Assembly: GCF_044904675.1 (NCBI RefSeq)
Contig: NZ_JADIKJ010000009.1
Coordinates: forward strand, 124,001 to 188,000
Direction of reading: 5' to 3'
DNA: 64,000 nucleotides
Origin: Dyella_B jejuensis
GTDB taxonomy: Bacteria; Pseudomonadota; Gammaproteobacteria; Xanthomonadales; Rhodanobacteraceae
Below, piece by piece: positions 35,923-45,583 of the stretch. Position 1 is the first letter of the stretch. The number at the start of each line of letters is the position of its first letter. The position numbers and the translations under genes were made by a program. Below the pieces are notes generated by a model. It was given only the letters and a program-made list of their open reading frames with translations, was not told the DNA's origin and searched no databases.

Positions 35923-36749
35923 TTCCTGATGCTAGCACGCAGAATCAGGCGCTCGCCGGGCACCTGCTGGACCATTACGCCGGCCGCATCGCGCGGACTC
36001 ACCGGCCTTACGTGCTCGGGCTGTCAGGATTGCAGGGTAGCGGCAAGAGCACCCTGGCGCGGGTGATCAAGGCCCAGGCCGAACACCGTGGCTGGCCCAC
36101 CGATGTGCTATCGCTTGACGACTTCTATTATTCGCGCAGCGAGCGGGACGTACTGGCACACCAGGTCCATCCCCTGTTACGCACGCGCGGCGTGCCGGGC
36201 ACGCACGAGATCGAACTGCTGCTCTCCGTGTTGGCTGCGCTGCCGCATGCATCGGACAAATTGCCCGTGACATGGCCGCGCTTCGACAAGGGCCGCGATA
36301 CGCGCATGCCACCGTCGCGATGGCCGCGCATAGTGCGGCCGCCGCGGCTGGTCGTCATGGAAGGCTGGGCCCTGGGCCTGCGCCCGCAGCTGGACAGCGC
36401 GCTGGAACAGCCGGTCAACGAACTGGAACGCACCGAAGACCAGGATGGCCGCTGGCGGCATTGGGTCAACAAGCAACTGCGCGCCTACCAGCCGCTGTGG
36501 CGCAAACTCGATGCGCTGGTGGTGCTGCAGGCGCCGAACTGGGACGTGGTCCGCCATTGGCGTGGCGAAACGGAAAAAGAGCTGCTTGCGCGCAAGGCTC
36601 CGTTGGCGATGGATGCCGCAGCGATGAAACATTTCCTGGCCCTGTTCGAGCGCCTCAGCCGGCACGCGCTCGCCACCCTGCCTGTGCTGGCCGATACCTG
36701 CGTAGAATACGACGCCGGCCGGCACGTCATGGGTCTCAACCACAATTGA
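35913..36749 (+). CDS. P-loop kinase, D-glycerate 3-kinase-like (COG4240)
   Basis: A 278-residue cytosolic P-loop kinase similar to plant-type glycerate kinases and yeast Tda10. Walker A is GLQGSGKST at 39-47, preceded by PYVLGLS. The LSLDDFYYS segment at about 66-74 is the acceptor/Walker B-like region, and GVPGTHE and FDKGRDTR are typical of this family. The substrate is likely D-glycerate but is not proven by sequence. The start (ATG 35913, with another at 35919) falls within the right arm of the foldback element upstream. The neighbours are unrelated, so context does not help. Confidence 0.8.
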   Translation: MPMLPDASTQNQALAGHLLDHYAGRIARTHRPYVLGLSGLQGSGKSTLARVIKAQAEHRGWPTDVLSLDDFYYSRSERDVLAHQVHPLLRTRGVPGTHEIELLLSVLAALPHASDKLPVTWPRFDKGRDTRMPPSRWPRIVRPPRLVVMEGWALGLRPQLDSALEQPVNELERTEDQDGRWRHWVNKQLRAYQPLWRKLDALVVLQAPNWDVVRHWRGETEKELLARKAPLAMDAAAMKHFLALFERLSRHALATLPVLADTCVEYDAGRHVMGLNHN

Positions 36750-36937
36750 AGCTTGCATAAGCTGCATGCTGTACATGTCCCCGCGCCGGTTACAACGCCT
36801 GGCAGCATGCCTGGTCGACAGCTGACGACAACAGCCATGGGCACGCGAACGAAATCGGTCCACATAACCCGAAACGCGCCTCAAGCATGAACCCAGGCCC
36901 GCCGGGACAAGCTTTGCGAGCATACGGCCCGATGTTT

Positions 36938-36951
36938 TAGGAATATTCCTA
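36938..36951. promoter_or_regulatory. RcsAB-box-like palindrome TAGGAATATTCCTA
   Basis: A perfect 14-bp palindrome in the 467-bp gap upstream of the RcsB-like regulator, 266 bp before its start codon. It differs at one position from the enterobacterial RcsAB-box consensus TaAGaatatTCctA. The regulator downstream retains the RcsB recognition-helix residues, so autoregulation is possible. The rest of the gap (36750-37216) holds no gene that could be supported. Confidence 0.5.
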
Positions 36952-37216
36952 TTGGTGGGCTTGTCGTCCAAAACCATAATCCATTGCCTGTGACGACAAC
37001 CTTCAAAAAGCATCGAAGGCCGCACCCGGCGGTAGCCGATTCCCGCAAGATCGAAGGGCCTCCGCAGCATCGTCGAACATGGCAGGACCTCTCCTAACGC
37101 CGATGCAGATCGGCAATGTCACGGAAAGACTCTCAACCCAATCGCGCAGGACGGCGTCGGTGAAATCTACCAACGAAAATCTAGACTCTCAGCACAAAGC
37201 CACGCATGGCCTTTCG

Positions 37217-37912
37217 ATGAGTGTTGTCATCGCGGATGATCATCCATTGCTGCTCGCCGGACTGGCGCACGAATTGCGACAGCATCCCGGCGTCAAGGTG
37301 GTCGGCTCGGCAAGCAACTCCACCGAACTGGTGGAACTGCTGCTGCGGTATCCGGTCGACGTGGTGATTACCGATTATTCCATGCCGGGCGGCAGCCGCG
37401 GCGATGGCATCACCCTGTTCGGATTCCTCAGGCGCCGCTTTCCAAACGTGGGGCTTATCGCCCTGACCATGATGAACAACACCGGCGTCATCCGTTCGCT
37501 GATGACGCAGGGCATTAACTGCATCCTGAGCAAGGCCGATTCCCTCGATTACCTGACGGCCGCGCTTTATTGCGCGGTCGCGGGCAAGCGCTATCTATCG
37601 CCCACCATCGAAGCTATCGTCACCGCGCACGGCATCGATGGCCGCAACCAAGGCCTGCGTGCCCGCGATCTCACCGTGCGGGAACTGGAAGTGGTGCGGC
37701 TCTTCGTCTCCGGGCTTACGGTCAGCGAGATTGCCGAGCGCATGCATCGCAGCAAGCAGACCGTCAGCACGCAGAAAATGAGCGCCATGCGCAAGCTCGG
37801 TCTTGCACGCGATGCCGACTTGATCAAATACGGCATCGACGAACATCTCACTTCCCACGTGATCGAGCCGGGCATCGCGCATGGGCAATCCTTCGGCGAC
37901 CCGGATCGTTGA
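37217..37912 (+). CDS. RcsB-like LuxR-family response regulator
   Basis: A 231-residue DNA-binding response regulator. Its receiver domain (1-125) has Asp7-Asp8, phosphoacceptor Asp53 (VVITDYSMPGG) and the ILSKAD lysine. Its C-terminal LuxR-type helix-turn-helix (about 160-225) reads LTVRELEVVRLFVSGLTVSE and then RSKQTVSTQKMSAMRKLG, closely matching the RcsB recognition helix. No histidine kinase or RcsC/D homologue is adjacent. The ATG at 37217 is selected because MSVVIADDHPLLLAGL is a complete receiver start; codons upstream to 37079 look non-conserved. Confidence 0.88.
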   Translation: MSVVIADDHPLLLAGLAHELRQHPGVKVVGSASNSTELVELLLRYPVDVVITDYSMPGGSRGDGITLFGFLRRRFPNVGLIALTMMNNTGVIRSLMTQGINCILSKADSLDYLTAALYCAVAGKRYLSPTIEAIVTAHGIDGRNQGLRARDLTVRELEVVRLFVSGLTVSEIAERMHRSKQTVSTQKMSAMRKLGLARDADLIKYGIDEHLTSHVIEPGIAHGQSFGDPDR

Positions 37913-38007
37913 ACCTGCTGCCAATCGCGCCGCTTGACGCCACGGGCACGCCTGGGTTCCGCGCTGCCCTGGCGAGCGAAACATGCAACATGTCCGCAGC
38001 ACACCTT

Positions 38008-38850
38008 TCAATTGCTGCTTGAGCGCAGCAGATCCAGATAGCCGGCACGCGAATCCGGCCAGCGCAAGCGGAAACCGCTGGCACGCAAACGTGCATTGCT
38101 GAGTCGCTTGCTGCCTATCGATGCCGGTGCCTGCCCTTCGGCAACTTGCGGTGCCCCGCTTGCCTCGGCGAGATAGTCGTACAGCACATCGATAGGCAGG
38201 GGCGTATCGTCCGCGCCAAGGTACAACGCCTGCGGCTGTGCGAGATCGAGCAGGTGCACGATCGCGGCGGCCGCATCGTCGACGTGGATGCGGTTGGTCC
38301 AATGCACTGCTTTGCGTGGCACCACCGCCGTGCCTGCGCGCAAGCGTTCGATCAACTGCAGGCGTCCCGGGCCGTAAAGGCCGGCCAGACGCAGTACCAC
38401 GGAACGGAACGGCTGGCCCGCCAGCCATTGCTCCGCCTCAAGCAGGATCCTGCCATTGAAATCCCGCGGCGCCGGGAGAGTCGCTTCATCCACCCATTCG
38501 CTGGCGTGATCGCCGTACACCGCGCTGGAGGAAACGAACAGCACACGTTGCAGATATCTGCTGTCGAGAGCGCCAACGAGATGACGAAGGCCATCGACGA
38601 AGACCGTTCGATAGGCTTCCTGCGCCCGCGCATCGGGTGCCGGCAGGTAAACCAGCTGAGTGATACCTGCCGGAAGCGCGCCAAGGGTTTCCGGACGACC
38701 CAGATCGGCTTTCAGCCAGCACAGCGAGCCATCGTCCTGCCTGGGCGGATGACGGCGCAATGCATAGACCTTCTCGCCGCGTGCCAGCAGCAACCGGGCC
38801 ACCCGATAACCCAGGTCGCCGCAGCCGGCGATCAATACCCGTTCGGACAT
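38008..38850 (-). CDS. NAD-dependent epimerase/SDR family protein (YeeZ-like)
   Basis: An extended short-chain dehydrogenase-like protein of 280 residues. The nucleotide-binding motif is GCGDLGYRVA at 9-18, a variant of GXXGXXG seen in YeeZ-type proteins, followed by LVYLPAPD and the VLFVSSSAVYGDH strand with Ser and Tyr of the SDR active region; the lysine of YxxxK is not obvious. Substrate is unknown. It is divergent from aroK with only 28 bp between start codons, so the two promoters must overlap each other or the coding regions. Confidence 0.8.
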   Translation of the reverse strand: MSERVLIAGCGDLGYRVARLLLARGEKVYALRRHPPRQDDGSLCWLKADLGRPETLGALPAGITQLVYLPAPDARAQEAYRTVFVDGLRHLVGALDSRYLQRVLFVSSSAVYGDHASEWVDEATLPAPRDFNGRILLEAEQWLAGQPFRSVVLRLAGLYGPGRLQLIERLRAGTAVVPRKAVHWTNRIHVDDAAAAIVHLLDLAQPQALYLGADDTPLPIDVLYDYLAEASGAPQVAEGQAPASIGSKRLSNARLRASGFRLRWPDSRAGYLDLLRSSSN

Positions 38851-38878
38851 CTATCCACCCGCTTGCTAAAATCCACGC

Positions 38879-39417
38879 ATGAATCCCTCGTGCAACCTGT
38901 TCCTGGTCGGTCCGACCGGCGCCGGCAAGACCTCGATCGGCCGCCAGCTTGCCGCGCGCTACGCCATGCCGTTTCTCGATCTCGACCAGGAAATCGAACG
39001 CCTTACCGGCGTTTCCGTCGGCACTATCTTCGACATCGAGGGCGAGAACGGCTTCCGTCGCCGGGAACACGCAATACTGGACGAGTGTAGCCGCCGCCAT
39101 GGCGTGCTGCTCGCCAGTGGCGCGGGCGTCGTGCTCGACCCGGCCAATCGCCGCCATCTGGCCGAGCGTGGTTATGTGGTGTGGCTGCAGGCCACGGTGC
39201 CGTTGCAACTGCAGCGCCTTGCCCACGACACCACCCGCCCGCTGCTCGCCGATGCCGATCGCCATCGCAAGCTCGAAGCGATGGCGATCGCGCGTACCGC
39301 ACTGTACGAGGGCATCGCCGACCTGATTATTCCACCGGGCGGCGAACACGAAGGCGTTGTCGCGGCAAGCGAGCGCTGCATCGCCCTGATCGATCAACAT
39401 TGGAACCGGCAAGCAGC

Positions 39418-39421
<4 letters not shown>
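38879..39421 (+). CDS. aroK: shikimate kinase
   Basis: Phosphorylates shikimate with ATP in aromatic amino acid synthesis. The 180-residue protein has Walker A GPTGAGKTS at 11-19, DLDQEIE at 34-40 with the shikimate/magnesium aspartate, arginines in GFRRRE at 58-63 and the lid/C-terminal ARTALYEGIAD. The normally invariant GGG of the shikimate site reads GAG (SGAGVVLDP, residues 80-88). The stop overlaps the aroB start (ATGA), so the pair is translationally coupled, the standard aroK-aroB order. Confidence 0.92.
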
Positions 39422-40521
<1,100 letters not shown>

Positions 40522-40611
40522 CGTTGCGTGGCCGCCATGCGGCAGCGTGCGGCTTGCCCTGACAACCAGCCAGGCCTGCACCGCACGCTGCCGCATGATC
40601 GCCACGCAACG
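40522..40611. repeat. long hairpin directly after aroB
   Basis: Two 31-bp arms (40522-40552 and 40581-40611) match at 28 of 31 positions in inverted orientation, separated by 28 bp. The arms begin CGTTGCGTGGC and end CATGCGGCAGCGTGCGG apart from a three-base difference. There is no T-run, so it is not a classical terminator; it may block 3' exonucleases, end transcription with Rho, or be a small foldback repeat. Confidence 0.65.
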
Positions 40612-40687
40612 CTGACGCGGGCTACGCGAAGGGCGCGAACAGGCCCTAGAATGGCGCACCTGCGGTGTCGTAGCCGTACCGTCATAC

Positions 40688-40960
40688 ATGGACGCCATGC
40701 GCCTCTATTTGCAAACCATGCCTGCCTCGGCCGAAGCGCCGCGCTATGTACAGATCGTGCTGGAGCAGGATCTGCTTGGCGGCTGGACGCTATACCGTGA
40801 ATCCGGCACCCAGGGCGGGCGCTCCACGCTCAAGCGCGATCAATACCTGGAACGCGATGAGGCCATCGCCGCCTTCGAGAAAATGCGCGATGCCCAACTC
40901 AAGCGCGGCTTCCGCGTAATGTTTGCCCAGGGGCTGGACGGCCCCTATGGACGCCGATAA
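40688..40960 (+). CDS. small WGR-domain protein
   Basis: A 90-residue protein consisting almost wholly of a WGR-like domain: PRYVQIVLEQDLLGGWTLYR, then RESGTQGGRSTLK at the WGR position and a helix EAIAAFEKMRDAQLKRGFR. WGR domains bind nucleic acid in PARPs and MolR-type proteins; stand-alone bacterial versions have no assigned function. An internal ATG at 40697 (MRLYLQTMP) is an equally good start. The stop codon is immediately followed by the hemE ATG, so the two are likely co-transcribed. Confidence 0.78.
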   Translation: MDAMRLYLQTMPASAEAPRYVQIVLEQDLLGGWTLYRESGTQGGRSTLKRDQYLERDEAIAAFEKMRDAQLKRGFRVMFAQGLDGPYGRR

Positions 40961-42031
40961 ATGCACACTGCCTTGAAGAACGATCGCTTGCTGCGTGCCC
41001 TGCGCCGCGAGCCCGTCGATACCACTCCCGTATGGGTCATGCGCCAGGCCGGCCGCTACCTGCCCGAATACCGTGCCACCCGCGCCAAGGCCGGCAGTTT
41101 CATGGCGCTGGCGCAAAGTCCCGAACTGGCCTGCGAAGTGACGTTGCAGCCGCTGCGGCGCTTCGAACTGGATGCGGCGATCCTGTTCTCCGACATCCTG
41201 ACCATTCCCGACGCGATGGGCCTGGGCCTTTCGTTCGCACAAGGCGAAGGACCGCAATTCGCCCGTCCGGTACGCACTCGCGCCGAGGTCGACAAACTCG
41301 GCGTACCGGACATGGAAACCGAGTTGCGCTATGTGATGGATGCGGTGCGGGTGATCCGCCGGGAACTCGACGGCAGCGTGCCGCTGATCGGCTTCTCCGG
41401 CAGCCCGTGGACGCTGGCCTGCTACATGGTGGAAGGCCACGGTTCACGTGATTTCGCCAGCGCCAAGGCGATGTGCTGGAACGATCCGTCCCTCGCGCAC
41501 ACGCTGCTCGACACGCTGGCACAATCCGTGGCCGCATATCTGGCTGCGCAAGCAGCAGCCGGTGCGCAGGTGCTGATGGTGTTCGACACCTGGGGCGGCC
41601 TGCTGGGTCCGGCCGCGTTCCGCGAATTCTCGCTGCGTTATATGGCTCAGGTCGTCGACGCGCTGGCGGCGGACCCGCACGCGCGCGAACTGCCGGTGAT
41701 CCTGTTCTCGAAAGGCGCGCAGGCGCATCTTTCCGCCATGGCCGATACGGGCTGCGCCGCATTGGGCGTGGACTGGACCATCGAACTCGCCGATGCGCGC
41801 CGCGCCGTCAATGGCAAGGTGGCGCTGCAAGGCAATCTCGACCCGGCCGTGCTGCGCGCCAGTCCGGATACCATCCGCCGCGAAGTGCGCAACGTGCTCG
41901 ACAGCTATGGCAACCATCCGGGCCATGTCTTCAATCTCGGCCATGGCATCACGCCGGAAGTCGACCCCGAGCACGTCAAGGTGCTGGTGGATGAAGTGCA
42001 CGCTTATGGCCGCCAGTTGCGCGATCCCTAA
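40961..42031 (+). CDS. hemE: uroporphyrinogen decarboxylase
   Basis: Decarboxylates the four acetate side chains of uroporphyrinogen III to give coproporphyrinogen III in haem synthesis. The 356-residue protein has the first HemE signature RQAGRYLPEYR at 28-38, FSDILTIPDAMGLGL near 81-95, the second signature GFSGSPWTLACYM around 146, and the C-terminal NLGHGITPEVDPEHV. It directly abuts the WGR gene and is convergent with the hydrolase gene. Confidence 0.96.
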   Translation: MHTALKNDRLLRALRREPVDTTPVWVMRQAGRYLPEYRATRAKAGSFMALAQSPELACEVTLQPLRRFELDAAILFSDILTIPDAMGLGLSFAQGEGPQFARPVRTRAEVDKLGVPDMETELRYVMDAVRVIRRELDGSVPLIGFSGSPWTLACYMVEGHGSRDFASAKAMCWNDPSLAHTLLDTLAQSVAAYLAAQAAAGAQVLMVFDTWGGLLGPAAFREFSLRYMAQVVDALAADPHARELPVILFSKGAQAHLSAMADTGCAALGVDWTIELADARRAVNGKVALQGNLDPAVLRASPDTIRREVRNVLDSYGNHPGHVFNLGHGITPEVDPEHVKVLVDEVHAYGRQLRDP

Positions 42032-42040
42032 CGCAGCTGC

Positions 42041-42072
42041 TCCATTCCCTCTCTGGAGAGAGAGGGAATGGA
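42041..42072. terminator. hairpin between hemE and the hydrolase gene
   Basis: A perfect 14-bp stem (42041-42054 with 42059-42072) with a 4-base loop, TCCATTCCCTCTCT pairing with its complement. It lies between two convergent genes and may terminate both, but neither side has a T-run. Its CCCTCTC/GAGAGGG core resembles the hairpin repeats found elsewhere in the window. Confidence 0.5.
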
Positions 42073-42082
42073 GCGCAGGACA

Positions 42083-43696
42083 TTAGTGCAAGGACACCGT
42101 CAACGTCGAAGGCGTCTCCGCCGAAGCGCTGAACGTCAAGCTGCTGTTGAACGGCGTTACGCCGGCATAACGCAGATCGTCCGTGGCAATCACCAGCGCG
42201 AGTTGATCGCCCGGGTCGATCTCCCAGTTGGTCGCTTCCAGGTTCATGTCGATGGTTTGCGGCACGCCAACCGCCGCGTTAGCCAGCGTATAGGGCTTCC
42301 AGGTGATCAGCTGACCGATACCCGATGCGTTGACGCTGTAGAGGTACGCCACCAGGGTGAATTGATTGCTTGCAGGCGTCACCGTCACCTGCAGCGACGG
42401 CATGCCCAGCAGGTTTTCGGTTTGCGTCGCCACCGGCCCCACCCATACCCCTGCATTCCAGCGGTTGACCAGCGAGAGGGCCACAGGGGGAGGCAGATCC
42501 AGATAACCGGTCAGCGCACCGCTGAGCAAGACCACGCCCGTGGTAGCGGCGGTCAGATAGCCACCGGTAACGTTGTATTGCCAGTTGCCGCCGGAACCGC
42601 TCGACAGGCTGCCCGTGCATTGGTACAGCAGGCCGCACGAAGCCGGCTTGGTCAGGTTATATGTCACCGCGCCCTGTTGCACCGCGTTCCAGTTCGCGAA
42701 GTCGCTCCATACACCGGTCTGCGATTTCAGCTGCACTGGCGGCTGGGCATCGATGCCGTTGTTGATGCCCTTGAGGTAATGATCGAACCACGAATTGACG
42801 GCACTGTAGACCTCGTTGGGAAGTCCTGCCGCGCCCAGCAATTCGGCAGTGGTGTGATCGCCATGCGAGAACATCAACCTTTTCGGCACGGTAAGCTGGT
42901 TATAGAAATTGATCAGCTGACTTGGCACGAACAGGCTGTCTTCGAAATCATTGGCGACGAAAACGGCCGGGCCGTTGGCGTTGATCTTTGCGATGTTGGT
43001 GATGGGCGAACGTCCTGGCGTGTAAGGATCGGCCAACACCGCGCTCACCGCTGCCTGGTAATTGTCCGCAAGCACATCCTGGTTCACCTGCGATATGAGT
43101 GTTCCGGGCTTGCCCATGTAACTGGAAAAAGACAACAGCGCGATGCCTTGCTGGCTCGGCGTCTGGTTGGCGTCGAGCGATGCGGCCAAGTCCGCCCAGG
43201 TGCTCATGGAAGCCACCGCCTTGATCCGCGGATCGTTCTCGGCCGCCAGCAGGCTGGTTCCCGCGCCATAGGAAATACCGGACACGCCGATCGCCTGGGG
43301 ATTGGAAGGCGTGTGATTCAACGCCCAGGTAATGACCGTGCTGACATCGCCCACCGTCAGCGGCGCTGCGATATCGATGTAGCCGCACTCGGGATTCAAC
43401 GCGCAACCGGTACCAAAGCCGCGCGAGCTGTAGCTGATCACGACGTATCCGTTACTCGCCAACAGATTGGCTTCGCCCACGTATTCCGTATATGAAAAGC
43501 CCCAGCTGGAAGGCATCACCACCAAGGGAAATGGTCCGTTTCCCTGCCCTGCAGGCACCGAAACATACGCATTGAGTTGATAGCCATCCGGTGTTGGAAT
43601 CGATGTCACCGTGCCGGGAAGACTCTGGGCCGCCACCGGTGCGGTTGCCGCCATCGCCGCTACCAGAACGCTCAACAAGGTCGCTATAGCTCGCAT
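42083..43696 (-). CDS. exported alpha/beta hydrolase, CocE/X-Pro dipeptidyl-peptidase type
   Basis: A 537-residue secreted hydrolase with signal peptide about 1-23 (AAMAATAPVAAQ). The alpha/beta-hydrolase domain holds the nucleophile motif GISYG at 140-144 (Ser142), a probable acid in VANDFEDSLF near 250 and a His in FSHGDHTTAELLG. The C-terminal half (about 340-537) is the beta-sandwich typical of CocE/NonD esterases and X-Pro dipeptidyl-peptidases. Possible substrates are acyl esters or proline peptides. The ATG at 43696 is preceded by a GGAGGG ribosome-binding site. Confidence 0.82.
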   Translation of the reverse strand: MRAIATLLSVLVAAMAATAPVAAQSLPGTVTSIPTPDGYQLNAYVSVPAGQGNGPFPLVVMPSSWGFSYTEYVGEANLLASNGYVVISYSSRGFGTGCALNPECGYIDIAAPLTVGDVSTVITWALNHTPSNPQAIGVSGISYGAGTSLLAAENDPRIKAVASMSTWADLAASLDANQTPSQQGIALLSFSSYMGKPGTLISQVNQDVLADNYQAAVSAVLADPYTPGRSPITNIAKINANGPAVFVANDFEDSLFVPSQLINFYNQLTVPKRLMFSHGDHTTAELLGAAGLPNEVYSAVNSWFDHYLKGINNGIDAQPPVQLKSQTGVWSDFANWNAVQQGAVTYNLTKPASCGLLYQCTGSLSSGSGGNWQYNVTGGYLTAATTGVVLLSGALTGYLDLPPPVALSLVNRWNAGVWVGPVATQTENLLGMPSLQVTVTPASNQFTLVAYLYSVNASGIGQLITWKPYTLANAAVGVPQTIDMNLEATNWEIDPGDQLALVIATDDLRYAGVTPFNSSLTFSASAETPSTLTVSLH

Positions 43697-43764
43697 AACA
43701 CCCTCCGCTGATGTTTTGAGACAGATGTGATCCCCCGCACATGCGCACACGTATGCATGGCGAC

Positions 43765-43778
43765 GCGCACATGTGCGC
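43765..43778. promoter_or_regulatory. palindrome GCGCACATGTGCGC upstream of the hydrolase gene
   Basis: A perfect 14-bp palindrome 69-82 bp upstream of the hydrolase start, with a partly similar CCGCACATGCGCAC at 43735-43748. Paired sites near a promoter suggest an operator. The regulator is unknown. Confidence 0.4.
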
Positions 43779-43868
43779 TCACCCAGGTGATGCTTGCGTG
43801 AACAGTCGTGACTTGGCGCATCAGGATTTGATGGAAGTCAAAGCAGGACTTGAAAATTAAGCGTCGCA

Positions 43869-43903
43869 ACCGTGTTATGCGCCATGCGGGCGCATGACAC
43901 GGC
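43869..43903 (-). terminator. possible terminator of the sugar porter gene
   Basis: Within the 305-bp gap 43697-44001, the arms CCGTGTTATGCGCC and GGCGCATGACACGG form a stem of about 14 bp with one mismatch around a short loop. It lies downstream of the leftward sugar porter gene. The T-content after it on the minus strand is weak (TTAATTTTC), so factor-independent termination is uncertain. No gene was seen in this gap. Confidence 0.4.
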
Positions 43904-44001
43904 AACGTACCTGTCCCTGTTTTTTTATTACTTATCGCGCGCGTAAGCGATGATGACTCGCGCATCCGCCGTCATGCGGAGCGTGGCACGTATGCCAACG
44001 A

Positions 44002-45438
44002 TCAGGCGCGCATATCTTCCAGTTCGATGCCGCGCGTCTCGCGCACCGCACGCATGACAAACAGCAGCGACACCAACGCGAACAGCGCATACAAGCCATA
44101 CGCGAACGCCAATCCGATCTGTGCCAGCCACGGAAAAGTGCTGGTTATGGCGAAATTGGCGATCCACTGCGCTGCCGCGGCCACCGCCAAGGCAATCGCA
44201 CGGATGCTGTTGGGAAACATCTCGCCCAGCAGTACCCATACCATCGGTCCCCAGCTCAAACCGAAGCACACCACATAGGCGTTGGCCGCAACCAGCGCGG
44301 TGACTCCCCATGGCGCCGGCAAACTCAGCGCCGCGCCGCTGCCGGTGGCTTGCGAGAAACACCACGCCATCAAGCCCAGCGTAAGCGTCATGCCGGCCGA
44401 ACCAATCAACAGCAATGGCTTGCGTCCGATCTTGTCCACCAGTGCGATGGCCACCAATGTCACCAATACATTCACCACCGACGTTGCCACGGTGAGCGAA
44501 AACGAATCGGCCTCGCTGAAACCCACCGAGTGCCACAGCGTGGAGGAGTAATAGAAAATCACGTTGATGCCGACGAACTGCTGGAACACCGACAACAGGA
44601 TGCCAGTCCATACGATCGGCAACAGGCCGGCGCGCGGGCCGCGCAGGTCGCGCAAGCTGGGCCGGTATTCCGCGCGCAAGCTGTGCGCGATGTCGCTGAC
44701 CTTGGCTTCGAGCGCGCTGTCGCTATGCAAGTCCAGCACTTTCGCCAATACCGTGCGTGCCTCCGGCAGGCGGCCACGCGCCACCAGGTACCGCGGCGAT
44801 TCGGGCACACCCAGTACCAGCACGCCGTAAATCAGCGCCGGCAATGCAGCAAGCAGGAACATCCAGCGCCACGCTTCCAGGCCAAGCCACAGCAGGTGCG
44901 ATGCGCCGCCGGCCGTGCTCGCCAGCCACGCATCGCTGAGCAGGGCCACGAAGATGCCGAGCACAATCGCCAGCTGCTGCATCGAGCCCAGGCGTCCGCG
45001 CACGTGCGCCGGCGACACCTCGGCGATATAGGCCGGCGCAATCACCGATGCCATGCCCACGCCGATGCCGCCGACAACGCGCCAGAGAACCAGATCCCAC
45101 ACACCGTGCACCAGCCCCGAGCCGATCGCGCTCAGCACCAGGAACAACGCGGCGACCTGCATGGTGCGCACGCGGCCCAGGCGATCGGCCAGCGGACCGG
45201 CGTACCACGCGCCCAATGCCGAACCGAGCAAGGCGCACGACACCGCGAAACCGATCTGGCCCGCGCCGAGGCCAAAGCCATGGCGCACCGCGTCCACGGC
45301 GCCGTTGATGACCGCCGTATCGAAGCCGAACAGGAATCCGCCGATGGCGGCGGCGGCGGCAATCAGCACGACTCTCGCCGTGGTGCGCGCCTCTTCCCCT
45401 TGCGACGCGCTTGCCTGCGTACTGGTATCTAGGTTCAT
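44002..45438 (-). CDS. MFS sugar porter
   Basis: A 12-helix major facilitator of the sugar porter family (GalP/XylE/GLF type), 478 residues. Signatures are GGFLFGFDTAVINGA in helix 1, ADRLGRVRT between helices 2 and 3, PESPRYLVARGRLPEA after helix 6, QQFVGINVIFYYSS in helix 7 and VDKIGRKPLLLIG between helices 8 and 9. The substrate is a hexose or pentose, not resolved. Two ATGs exist; 45438 is used because GGGGAG lies about 10 bases upstream of it but too close to the one at 45447. The much longer open frame upstream is not conserved. Confidence 0.9.
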   Translation of the reverse strand: MNLDTSTQASASQGEEARTTARVVLIAAAAAIGGFLFGFDTAVINGAVDAVRHGFGLGAGQIGFAVSCALLGSALGAWYAGPLADRLGRVRTMQVAALFLVLSAIGSGLVHGVWDLVLWRVVGGIGVGMASVIAPAYIAEVSPAHVRGRLGSMQQLAIVLGIFVALLSDAWLASTAGGASHLLWLGLEAWRWMFLLAALPALIYGVLVLGVPESPRYLVARGRLPEARTVLAKVLDLHSDSALEAKVSDIAHSLRAEYRPSLRDLRGPRAGLLPIVWTGILLSVFQQFVGINVIFYYSSTLWHSVGFSEADSFSLTVATSVVNVLVTLVAIALVDKIGRKPLLLIGSAGMTLTLGLMAWCFSQATGSGAALSLPAPWGVTALVAANAYVVCFGLSWGPMVWVLLGEMFPNSIRAIALAVAAAAQWIANFAITSTFPWLAQIGLAFAYGLYALFALVSLLFVMRAVRETRGIELEDMRA

Positions 45439-45583
45439 TGGGATCATGCTCCCCGCATGATGGTGTCGAATGGTGGCCGATTCTGCGTGCAGGCACGAAA
45501 GCTGTCCGCCTGAATACGTATGCATCCCTGACCTGGGCATCGTAGACGGGAATGCCGGATCATCCAAACCGCCCAGGCTTGGC

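Noticed and set aside
36177..37070. Leftward open frame of 297 codons overlapping the kinase gene
   Set aside because: It is antisense to a clear P-loop kinase and has His/Arg/Gln-rich composition typical of shadow frames in GC-rich DNA.
42041..42072. Strong intrinsic terminator after hemE
   Set aside because: The 14-bp stem is perfect but no T-run follows on either strand, so it was listed only as a low-confidence hairpin.
44350..45432. Rightward open frame of 360 codons antisense to the sugar porter
   Set aside because: Low-complexity, Arg/Gln/His-rich shadow of a well-supported membrane transporter gene.
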